Shown: one piece after another, positions 61,701 to 64,000 of the stretch
Layout of the letters: each line of letters opens with the position of its first letter
Numbering within the stretch: position 1 is the stretch's first letter
DNA from: an uncultured Bacteroidota bacterium
Lineage (GTDB): Bacteria > Bacteroidota > Bacteroidia > Flavobacteriales > Flavobacteriaceae
DNA length: 64,000 nucleotides
Assembly: GCA_902631125.1 (NCBI GenBank)
Contig: CACOXF010000003.1
Coordinates: 1 to 64,000 of the forward strand
Reading direction: 5' to 3'
Translations under genes and position numbers: made by a program
The notes under the pieces: model-generated
What the model was told of the DNA's origin: nothing
Seen by the model: the letters and a program-made list of their open reading frames with translations, nothing else
The model's database searches: none

Positions 61701-62611
61701 CCCACTTCGTGTGTTATTGTTGGGGACCCATTCAATGTAATTATTGGGTCTGTATCGTCTACAACATTGACGATTCTTACCTTCTGGGCGGCAGAATTCC
61801 CAGATTCGTCGCTGACATTGTATGTGACTGTGTACGAGCCAACAGTTGAGGTGTCAACAGCATTACCACCAACAACAACCGTTAGTCCAGTATCATAGTT
61901 ATCTGTGGCTGTTGCGCCTTCATCATTGTAGGTGGCACCTAAAGTAATTGTGGCTGGGTTATCGCCTGTGACGTCAATGGTTGGTGAAGTTGTGTCTACA
62001 ACATTAACGATGCGTTGCACTGTACCAACATTTCCAGAGCTATCCAAAGCACTGTAGGTGATGGTGTAAGATGCTACTACTTCCTCAGTAACTGTTCCAC
62101 TTGTAACAATGGAATTGGTAACTGAAAAGCTAGGGTCATAATTGTCAGTAGCCGTGGCACCAAGCTCATAATAGGTAGTTCCCACTTCAATCGAAATTGG
62201 GCTTGAACCTGTAAATGTAACAAGAGGTGGTTGACTATCAACAACACGGATTATACGAGTTTCGCTTGTAGCGTTTCCATCTGAGTCTGTAACACTGTAA
62301 ATAACATTGTAATCCCCAATTACATTAGTGTTCACTCCTGAAACTCCAGAGATGGTAATAGCACTCGTCAAATCTGCATCAACATCTTCATTATCTTGAG
62401 CAGTAGCTCCTAATTCTGTGTAAGAAGATCCAACTTCAATAATTTGGATGTCAGTTACATTGAGTGTAATAACTGGAGGGTTGACTGGGGAGGAGATTGT
62501 TGAACCACCAGGAAAATTGTTCGCCGAGACTGACAGCAAGCTGAAAAGACCAATAAAATATGGCGCAACTAAACGAACTAAACGGTTTGAAATCGATTCA
62601 GGTTTCATCAA
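40760..62611 (-). CDS. Giant SprB-like modular surface adhesin with T9SS type B (gliding motility-associated) sorting domain, 7283 aa
   Basis: Single uninterrupted ORF: signal peptide, three Ig-like repeat arrays, SprB-like repeats, PKD-like domain (VEWDFGDASPIAAGERVSHQYFADGTYTVTVYVYNASGC) and CHU_C-type C-terminus (ILMPNAFSPNGDNINEIIGP...FYIYKIIGTRINEELVTRTGTIFLIE). Confidence 0.95.
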   Translation of the reverse strand: MMKPESISNRLVRLVAPYFIGLFSLLSVSANNFPGGSTISSPVNPPVITLNVTDIQIIEVGSSYTELGATAQDNEDVDADLTSAITISGVSGVNTNVIGDYNVIYSVTDSDGNATSETRIIRVVDSQPPLVTFTGSSPISIEVGTTYYELGATATDNYDPSFSVTNSIVTSGTVTEEVVASYTITYSALDSSGNVGTVQRIVNVVDTTSPTIDVTGDNPATITLGATYNDEGATATDNYDTGLTVVVGGNAVDTSTVGSYTVTYNVSDESGNSAAQKVRIVNVVDDTDPIITLNGSPTITHEVGTTYVDPGATANDNYDGDLSSEITANINLNPNTLGTYTIEYTVEDSSNNIAQEQRTVQVVDTVDPLINLVGDTTVSIEFQMTYTDAGATAIDNYDGNLNNSLTSSSTVNTGILGTYLFTYTVSDSSSNTALVSRTVSVVDTTPPVITLNGPDEVNLQVGDSYSDGGATAVDAYDGDVTSDISTVSSVDTSTVGVYYVTYTVSDNEGNNTQATRTVVVGSPPVISLQGANPLQLEAGSTYVELGANAFDIPDGDVSDQISISESINTSVLGSYSVQYSIIDSDGNSTVLFRAVQVSDTTSPSIELIGNEQMTIEVNGSFADPGATATDTFEGDLTNQISDSGTVDTTSLGNYTITYQVSDSSGNTAIVSREVSVSDTTAPVISLTGSSPVTIEVGTTYADEGATATDDFQGDLTASISDISNVDSTTVGTYSVVYNVSDSSGNAANQITRTVEVVDSQAPALSFVGGAAITHEAKTVFNIPNDVTATDVYDGDLTSAVVVSGIVNQDLVGSYNLSYSVTDSSGNTGQLSRTVNVVDTTNPEITLTGDNPLYINLGQTYIDPGYSASDNYDGNITSTVVESGLVDTSAEGTYFRNYNVSDSSSNSASQQIREVIVGSPPVITLNGNNPMYLEYQEVYVEPNATATDGGVNLSNSISISGSVNENQLGNYNIIYSVSDSDGNSVTETRNVIVEDTTKPVITLNGDATQTIEFGNSYNEEGAIATDNYDSTLTVTSSGTVNSSLLGTYTIDYQATDSQGNVADVVTRTVNLVDTQAPVMSLIGDLSQTIQVKSSYTELGVSTIDNYDESIPFSSVTVTGSVDLNTVGTYSIDYDVSDSSGNNAVTITRTVVVEDTEAPVIILAGDADITLEAGSPYSDAGASVTDNYNTGLTASADLSSLDLTTVGVYTLTYSVSDSSGNAATPVYRTITIVDTQAPTITLAGNPTIDIQAGTTYVDPGFTATDIYDGDLTAQVLVTGTVDTSILGAITLSYDVSDSSNNGAPTKTRTVRVVDTTKPVITLQGADEILLEVGDSFTEPGYTATDNYDGIITNNVIVANSVDTTTPGQYIITYNLVDSQGNIADEKTRIIVVGSPPNITLNGPSVITIEVGNTYIDQGALASDDDDGSLGSTSDTPSLISVNGVEDVNTGLIGTYYIQYSVTDSDGNTTIVQRTVNVVDTTPPTITLGDDSEIEIEVFSDPYVDNTIVTVSDNYDSATTLTPSDVVVTDNINENVVGTYTISFNLVDSSANAASTKIRTVRVVDTTAPELSLIGDSTIFISKGSIYTEQGATATDNYDGVITGDVITSGSVNNNQIGTYTITYNVKDAAENSAAPITRTVIVGPNVDATATPNPACFGETVTLGSTNTDLVDENGDAYRFEWSATPSTGTLLDTQHIITVSVTQNTIFRLEVYDSNDVLVGSDESEVEVNPLPVYTIQSNTTLCAGDTIDLGDGINAETGFTYQWSSLNGYSSTLANPPPHTPTDDDTFTLTVTSDAGCQDTQSFDVVVVDKPVISFIDDDFTICEGETFTITTGVATVQNSDNYVWSAPAGYGSFDSPTSLTPIFTPSEVAENAGVVTLTLTATDQSPCTGSKSESITLNITPSGNISLSPVNAVVCSSEVIELDITGANYDATSLVASPVSAIVNTATNKIFYSPTNTDVVNGFVDITVTASPLSPCTLPLTSPTQRINITPEAEVAIANSPLVVCYDPSTPQFFSLATIGATISNFDSFTWEDMGGGGSFSAGNTADPMSWSYQPGSNAIDTGSTQLKLTAVPNNPCSSTPEMEAFLTVILDQNPEIIVKTGDKILCEGVFNEITSDIIDYENDTQSSFAWTGGDGTFVSSSSKFPFYRPGPTDLSTGVVTLVVTVTPNSGGCSTAVSQPIEFIVNKNKIVNLGPSIDMCEADGTIFLEGDFITDSSSPPNVINPTTGITWGILNNDGDGTFSETTALNPVYTPGTLDIDRGQVTLQMTYNDGSCNDISDTVILNIVRTPFADLGTDIEICAGESLPIIGTIVRPAGASIQWGVIPDASGLSLQNDTSLFPTLVADSNASGTYQLTLQVNPEIIDGVNCGAQIVESVDVQVIPPPTVQLTGNPVICQGNDFTYDVNEITIAATNSSGFVWSTLGDGTFDGGNITSTLERPTYTPGNSDINAGNVDLRLDVLPNADCHTGEYFDTINLEITPVPSIQGPNEIEFCKTNPLVVDIGSYLSVDNQNQFSYVWTSSSGVAAGTFSGSGLSATYTPSSFDIDRKSVVLTLVATQATCSASATKNITVYFLDLPEVDAGPDEVILCEDEVNYQTVGSYTVDPRVTSGISYVWSTSGDGEFSPSNTETDPLYIPGPNDRLKRKVDNNSVGVQLTFKLVSTGTCEVEIQDSVELFFEPKPEISLPADFEICGNLTPSLSANVNGFVDESSYFWTTSGDGTFNGSDQNTSTDDTPTYFPGTNDLSTGNVTISVSVNGKNACSSTTVQDSQTITFIAQPTAEAGPETTICETGGVIDVENTVAEPATNYSQLEWTIVDGSTFGTINNANTLSPEFIPAADAVTQGFVTLQLTVYPTNHSTCDETSGLCCGIATDTVRVNIQKEPVILIPSNQEICQNDTFTIFNDQVQIENIPSYTIQWTHDGAGVLTNSDTLTPTYTPTVSETGDVTLTMSITPANPNVCTGLDPVVRSFVLTIEPLPVVYAGDDITLCQGEIHTTQSADVDFTTNFQWSHDGFGSFTPNNSSENVTYTPNDQDYVRGFVVLTLTATAEGNCTGKPDVVDSFRITYSPPPTVEVLVGDTNADGVEEYPSSFCGSESYTFDAAQVVGQNVVSYNWETIGGDGTFSDDTDEQTPTYTPGDGDKANGSVTMRVTAVGQGGCAVDTFDFDLTILPEPTLDLLSSPSSVCIDSTINLEATTNLLAGDYNISWSVDAADGVITQGGNTLTPTFEPIRTGIVTITATLSSNDPCATQNIIKTVDVDVVGLPEISAFPLDDEICFDERVTVAGVTTNAFVDRVEWEARDENGNLVGTFSDHEALNPLYTPASFTSTELNENQVVTLTMTAYAITPCTSDTLKSFTLTLTPAPKVNNADTLWGTASVCAGENDLYTTEVADLSHYESYAWTSVTSADGEWFNQNSLQPSYRPSQDEIDAGEFTLVLTVNGNGVCDPIQEQKTIQIVDVPIVDLPTSLEVCHPATPFDPVIGFELTPDVLANFAPSAASTTGVKWSTVGSGFFSNNVLDAINNVNDLGDPSNSYSTIYYPSSDDYTNGQVIITLTAYPESPCATAITDTMTLTFTEEPTVNVGGPYSICEDGTTIDLIGTVINGNGLEWSTSTNGIFQNSGGSSTTVGNTTYELGSDDYTNGFVTLTLTAGGNGVCGPKTEQITIPITKKPVVEDPLGDIELCVGEIYEFAEISVVNYESYVWSTTDGNGTLTNTTSDSTGILKYTPDSNNLDTGTLEFYLTVTPVDPCLTPVTFTKRLIYYPEIEVNVQDPFEFCQDEGDSFTVTATANNYSNVQWSVLSPGSGVLTNSTNLEVTYEPSNADWRRGDVTLELTVQPDPIDICGPTTRQIVVDLIADPQVDISASLDGSGSDDAVICLGQAHLITVVKDYTYDQDQLGPQRKSTYVWTTNGLGIIDYDPNDPTNNVTYLPDPADTVVDLTLTVTNPEDTTVVGGCDRITSDTLTLTVTPNPTADAGPNQTLCVGDDIVLTGAVTNDSSIRWAAYFNDTYLTTPETASGIFTTTGDYSTVFTPASDGVYQDAISRGGIVIELTAVSENSCGEVSDFMVAQFDQKPVILFGDQNGNGLIDGLESDITEITFCEGQSIDLSFIYPNVLNGQNYRWTSPSTGGTFNGNSTSNILNPIYEPSQNDIDTGSVILRLEVDPTGACSSITDEQFFKEITVLIESNPTLDVIPVHEVCEVYFDPVANELKPTLFTIPGTTTNYPENIEWVTVPAVNNPYALIISGTENSLEPTVEIKSDQIPNDGAQVTLRAIVSSNCGTNQIIKDVLLNINPKPYMEINTSEEVCKGDNSYTLNTSPNPEVDYYQNVLWYVKSGNGIVEESTKTSLTPTYIPAANETGDVIITLTYDAVGECTFSSFIDYTLRIVDEPSVSLEPLSGQMFACNDDDYVLIQGTTSNSSKVSFSTVNAAGTFYTDIDLTLESSELNLNGDEGEVFKIYFQPTNEDKESGSVDVIVTAEPIGVNCPENAIDVVNIEFNLAPIVDAGPEEIFVCDDSPVITLENAIVSNEVSFAWSTTGSGTFEGDPLNRTYIPSVSDLSRDSAADPIILTLSAVGKDGCSEASDEIRFTINKTPTVDIPFDNYEHCALEDLDLSLLSSEIKAFNYSQVEWSHDGEGDFENSNILKPIYKPEGSDFNRIVTLTVIVYGEGGCSAKTVEDKFEVEFSQPASVDYQIEGVTLTENLEICEGEDSILLDGVVYENVTTSNWTISPNTIDGYIGSGYFLNNGDITQPASYFPTETDFNNGKVTLTITVSNDGDCDSVDKSIVLDLIKRPVITTNNTLFSVCESDPQVQITGVNYINAGKLSVDPLSPDDILWTIVRYPDPINSYKGQGEIQPGTETTNTPIYIPAGNDFDNSVFLQLTVNGQGDCPNFIDTKIFEIRFVDEVIIDAGSPGSICEGEDFQVSGAQISGISINNVVWRAVRRVTGGPDVPADGSFDYPNSLLPIYTPGPQDIANGEVKLILESTGASNVCGNDDDYVLVQIDPIVDVYAGPDFEFCSTYNGGVIDINGWSSRFNSSSWVKVNLDGTETTTGITEIGDADVRYTLQPEDISDGSVTLRITSSGSGQCSVSGVDDVTITISEGVNESNSSAGELGSICSGESFPININNDVFLDIDGSDIESIEWKKGAGANGDITNPTSLLGAVYVPSTTDSNVTLELHVTLKSLPAVSYTMPDGRNGVYNFNCNPRTVILTKELIVASDLINSGASISGGDNPICTDAAFEEFSITNLDNAITYNWTIPSNATLVDTIGDGKTIHVSFENYTQNVDESITVTATNGCSGQVITLNKDIEIYSEPLLTLDSATSTEAQELCLGDDIVDIVYLLDGGAKNLQSELEITFFDGANEISALNLPISNFSFDQLSNVVTTSGKYTDATQAGIYTYQIKYADTESCFTTDILAQGSLTLRAPPTLSLSSVNSSENQGPICSGDGIIDIEYDNTGVSVMISWSTGAKPIGIEYNQNANPFVISGSPVVQPGEASSTFTYTIIPIDSSGCEGLPQSGSIIVDAPSPVEPSNLNLNNEIYCEGENVSFTFFLSDNLTAPLPITYTTQDYDISGAPDGPADISGINPPGFVPYWDFNQSKLIISGAPSSGPNVRRSYSFEIDISSQANACTTALTTNPGGSFFISQSPTLSLYGNQLDINGSQEFTGNKNQALCESIPLKPIFIKVDGTNNAPVATGLPIGISQPTPHPSDPTVYILEGTPSNSNSENEYNYEIVLESEYGCTETFTGTIYLDKNYDIILESAPLTANQEICGNSNLQPISYRYTPGIADADVLWSVYEIGNPTVTNNQKPSGISVNDSGSVITIDGSASAIDINGDGIINQNIVSFTILTTTPNGCTDTSGSLVQESESGEFKVTPLPILVRTSQSATASKCEGEYIEIEFEASSNVQPIITWSQNLVGNNLIVEPDTNNVWRIKGTVDNITDNLSLDYSLIMKDITSQCESVPVLGTVYIENKHELNLISGSNLQDICEGSDINPIVYEYSGGASSVQTSTLPSGLTPYIDSTNKTITISGTPTSQISADTQKVFTIQTLGSGGLCEKVVDTIKINLTPKPRFASAALNYIVCEGESLQNIEFGLLDGANEVNVSWDKNPSGIIDDPVDFTIPSNPIFRFSGTPTGVTEDTVYTYTLTAFNSLTNCQSDSIQGTITVENSHQLTRNIGPAEQEICEGEDIQQIVYQWGGGATSAQVIGLPAGLRVDTDANNNTVTISGSPTMLLTQDENLEFVVQSINNSDSCNAKVETLSVQIIKKPSIQISSGSRVQTGICEGDSIAPIEFRIFDGATSPVIVWDNNISPPGSVYLEETDTANGIYTLQGAIDGFANDQTYNYSIKSINQSKGCESIEITGSLSVQKGHKLVRTQGSNNQTICEGEAIEPITFKFSEGAVSASPVNIPPGLDWIINGDELLISGIPISTDVDELTIKTFVVESIGNSCTPADPQTVTISIEPDAEVSLESPAQTRIQDVCQGFAIEDITYSFAGGAVDVIWNGLPSGLVIEKVYDLIDPDKISRLDITGTPNIAVLTDTTFDYTIKALNSNGCNQQEQTGSITVKANAELSLLSTSLSQNQTVCVGEDILPINIGYENSLPPSVSGMPAGLYTDNATPGVLKIRGQVDDLQLGNPNRTITVVGTNTNGCQSQEIIININVEPSFDIKPAIEVQNPLDVGNPSGASFVKNITCYDSNDGEILVNLEGGSSTTVYNYVWNGPNNYVNTTQNNHIKNLSKGTYIVEVEAQGARGCSITQTYTITEPEPIDIIENEIRPVTCTGSEDGLISVTVNGGNDNFYRNFIWEVLQENQSCTTYTIRLRDNDNDGIFDIIDADKNNDGIIDEPGTDDNANGVIDDADNDTNYSFGIVRYQSCDGLDVKNNIIRGEFSANGIYQICAIPNTVSAEATLDHDLDPSTQPIAPVTISGGTSSCSAGTWTKIDRLKGSSLASGLDEGIYRLTVVEGPDLNDIESNDLESLRNNPDMCIEERIFELPKDQILYGSVRVDDTYCSLSGGYIDIDVNQSAGDIYFIYDGVRVPSTDVEIIAAEFAINTYRVLIQNPNSNGSFEIRNATGCGVVVAQDLLDTNVITPIINYSSPELEKYGTISERSNVLFTLAGNTSYYRVEWDFGDASPIAAGERVSHQYFADGTYTVTVYVYNASGCFTSSTKEIIIGKGYTILMPNAFSPNGDNINEIIGPVFTGLKAVEFYIYNSQGILIYQEFVSEDNLSPNGTIEIMGWDGENSDPSSNFYIYKIIGTRINEELVTRTGTIFLIE
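40763..41060 (-). other. T9SS type B C-terminal sorting domain of the giant adhesin
   Basis: YTILMPNAFSPNGDNINEIIGPVFTGLKAVEFYIYNSQGILIYQEF...GWDGENSDPSSNFYIYKI. Confidence 0.9.
41560..42590 (-). other. SprB-like repeats, one with a Ca-binding (EF-hand/TSP3-like) insertion
   Basis: ITCYDSNDGEILVNLEGGSSTTVYNYVWNGP...LSKGTYIVEVEAQGARGCSITQTYTITEPEPI, then VTCTGSEDGLISVTVNGG...RDNDNDGIFDIIDADKNNDGIIDEPGTDDNANG. Confidence 0.75.
42600..46640 (-). repeat. Third repeat array of the adhesin, about 13 Ig/putative-Ig-like units (ICEGxxIxPIxY...GLPxGL...ISGTPT...GC)
   Basis: Units aligned by eye, each with an N-terminal xICEG and C-terminal xxxC. Confidence 0.8.
46930..57680 (-). repeat. Second repeat array of the adhesin, about 34 Cys-paired Ig/PKD-like units (~85-110 aa each)
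   Basis: Recurrent pattern ICEG...YxWSTxGDGTF...LxPTYTPGxxDIxxGxVTLTLTAxGxGxC. Confidence 0.85.
57690..62479 (-). repeat. First repeat array of the adhesin: 20 DUF5011/bacterial Ig-like units (~80 aa each), Cys-free
   Basis: Twenty copies of PVITLxGxxxxxIEVGxxYxDxGATATDNYDGDLTxxIxxxxxVDTSxxGxYxITYxVSDSSGNxAxxxTRTVxVVDTxx, read directly from the translation. Confidence 0.92.
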
Positions 62612-62692
62612 GTCCTTGGTTCAAATTTTAGCTAAATTAGTCAATAAATTTTTTATACACTGTAAAACCACCGATTTTAACACCTTTAGAAA

Positions 62693-62725
62693 ACAAAAAA
62701 AGCTCCCCATTTTCAGGAAAGCTTC
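62693..62725 (-). terminator. Rho-independent terminator downstream of tRNA-Asp
   Basis: Minus strand AAGCTTTCC-TGAAAAT-GGGGAGCTT (9 bp, two G-U) followed by a T tract. Confidence 0.7.
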
Positions 62726-62747
62726 TCATTGGCTCTCTTACGAACCT

Positions 62748-62770
62748 CTTGTAAACCAGTGGTTTACAAG
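62748..62770. repeat. Perfect inverted repeat CTTGTAAACC-AGT-GGTTTACAAG
   Basis: 10-bp arms, 3-nt spacer, read directly from sequence. Confidence 0.95.
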
Positions 62771-62811
62771 CAACACAACATCTTAAAATCTTTACTTTTC
62801 AAAGTAATTTG

Positions 62812-62885
62812 CGGTCTGGACGGGACTCGAACCCGCGACCCCATGCGTGACAGGCATGTATTCTAACCAACTGAACTACCAGACC
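62812..62885 (-). tRNA. tRNA-Asp (GTC anticodon)
   Basis: Minus strand GGTCTGGTAGTTCAGTTGGTTAGAATACATGCCTGTCACGCATGGGGTCGCGGGTTCGAGTCCCGTCCAGACCG: 7-bp acceptor stem, T-loop GGTTCGAGTCC, anticodon GTC; CCA not encoded. Confidence 0.97.
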
Positions 62886-62899
62886 AAGTCGTGCGGCTG

Positions 62900-62930
62900 C
62901 AAATATACATCGCATTTTTCATTACACAAA
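62900..62930 (-). promoter_or_regulatory. Bacteroidota primary-sigma promoter of tRNA-Asp (TTTG-N19-TATATTTG)
   Basis: Minus strand TTTG TGTAATGAAAAATGCGATG TATATTTG: exact match to TTTG-N19-TAnnTTTG, just upstream of the tRNA. Confidence 0.8.
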
Positions 62931-62948
62931 CACTCTTAGTAAAGTATA

Positions 62949-63266
62949 CTACAATGCACCCTCAATGGCATCTGCATAAACTTGTTTTGGAGATACACCC
63001 ACTTTTCGATCAACTAGTTCTCCATCTTTAAACAACAAAACGGTTGGGATATTACGAACGCCGTATTTAGCAGCAAACTCCTGGTTGTTGTCAACATCTA
63101 CCTTGCCAACAATTGCTTTGCCTTCATACTCACTGCTCAGCTCGTCGATGATGGGTCCAACCATGCGGCAAGGACCACACCATGCTGCCCAAAAATCAAC
63201 CAATACAGGTTTGTCGGATTGCAAAACAATTTTATCAAAAGTTGAATCTGTTATTTCTAAAGCCAT
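62949..63266 (-). CDS. trxA: Thioredoxin
   Basis: PVLVDFWAAWCGPCRMVGPIIDELSSEYEGKAIVGKVDVDNNQEFAAKYGVRNIPTVLLFKDGELVDRKVG. Confidence 0.98.
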   Translation of the reverse strand: MALEITDSTFDKIVLQSDKPVLVDFWAAWCGPCRMVGPIIDELSSEYEGKAIVGKVDVDNNQEFAAKYGVRNIPTVLLFKDGELVDRKVGVSPKQVYADAIEGAL

Positions 63267-63380
63267 AGTTGCAGAATTTCTATCTATTTAAATTAATGTT
63301 TTAAATACTATCTCAACAATCAGTTTTAAATTGGTTTTTAATTTAATCGCAAATATTATACTAAATTAATAAAAAACTTA

Positions 63381-64000
63381 TTAGTTAAGCTTAAAATGAA
63401 TTTGTTGTTCATCTAAATCTTCCATCAGCTCCTTACTGATGTTTATTTTCTTTTTTCGGCTGTGCATTACAAGTTTGATTTGTTCATTCAATTCATAAAA
63501 TGCAATATCGAGTTTGTGATTTCCTTTATGAGCTTTGATTGTTTTACTCAAACTCGACAACTTTTCCTTTTCAAACTGATTGATATTGATTTTTAAAGTA
63601 ATTTTTTTTGCATAAGTGCTTATGGCATCCTGCAACTGTCGAAAATCGATAAATTGAATACGTGGGTCACCCATCTTTCCTGTTTCCTGATTCATCCAGC
63701 CAGGTCGTACGAACGCCTTGACATGAACAAAATTGTTTTCCACCAAGTGATGGCGAAATTTTAAATACTCCTCTCCAAAAATTCGAAAGCTAAAGGTGTC
63801 TTCAAAATCCTCCAATTGAAAGATTGCCCATCCCTTTCCGTTTTTGGATACTCGGTGATCGACCTCCCCTATGATACCCCCAAATGTCAATTCTTTATTT
63901 ACCAATGGTGCCAGTTCGTTAAACAGCCCAACGCGCGCATTGCAAAAGTGAGTGAAACTCAGTGAGAAATCATCTAGTGGATGCCCTGAAATGTAAATCC
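63381..64000 (-). CDS. dnaE: DNA polymerase III subunit alpha, C-terminal part (5' end outside window)
   Basis: Frame open to window edge: YISGHPLDDFSLSFTHFCNARVGLFNELAPLVNKELTFGGIIGEVDHRVSKNGKGWAIFQLEDFEDTFSFRIFGEEY. Confidence 0.93.
   Translation of the reverse strand, partial: IYISGHPLDDFSLSFTHFCNARVGLFNELAPLVNKELTFGGIIGEVDHRVSKNGKGWAIFQLEDFEDTFSFRIFGEEYLKFRHHLVENNFVHVKAFVRPGWMNQETGKMGDPRIQFIDFRQLQDAISTYAKKITLKININQFEKEKLSSLSKTIKAHKGNHKLDIAFYELNEQIKLVMHSRKKKINISKELMEDLDEQQIHFKLN

Noticed and set aside
57690-62479. The 20-fold array as a CRISPR or DNA tandem repeat
   Set aside because: Repeats are protein-level (~240 nt, diverged DNA) inside one ORF; no identical short direct repeats with spacers.
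40760-62611. Reading the giant ORF as a cellulosomal scaffoldin or non-ribosomal synthetase because of its size and dockerin-like loops
   Set aside because: No cohesin, adenylation or condensation motifs. Ig/SprB/PKD modules plus the CHU_C-type C-terminus indicate a T9SS surface adhesin.

Overview
This is a 64 kb chromosomal window from a member of the Bacteroidota, almost certainly Flavobacteriaceae. The assignment rests on gldKLMN/T9SS genes, a GYDIA-type GHMP kinase, TAnnTTTG promoters and a CHU_C-type sorting domain. Most of it is conserved housekeeping sequence: the gldKLMN type IX secretion core, topA, miaB, a sigma54 activator, an lptE/secG cluster, groESL, purH, the mreBCD-mrdA-rodA rod-shape operon, a C-terminal processing protease, surE/lpxB, HMG-CoA reductase plus GHMP kinase, an MscS channel, trxA and the dnaE 3' end. 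The outstanding object is one uninterrupted ORF of about 21.9 kb (7283 aa, minus strand). It encodes a modular SprB-like T9SS adhesin with 20 DUF5011-like repeats, about 34 Cys-paired Ig/PKD-like repeats, about 13 units of a third repeat family, SprB-like repeats with a Ca-binding insertion, a PKD domain and a type B sorting domain. It overlaps a PorP/SprF partner gene by 4 nt. Other points worth checking are: a +1 frameshift of gldK in a G9 tract (phase variation or artefact); a decayed FAD-oxidoreductase fused to a truncated mvaD at the window start; a sigma54-type -24/-12 motif with correct geometry upstream of groES, near a sigma54 activator gene, and a near-identical motif upstream of a putative terminator-ended small RNA; an EF-hand-like loop in GldN; and higher-order block duplications within the adhesin. 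All product calls come from reading the translations; no database search was run.
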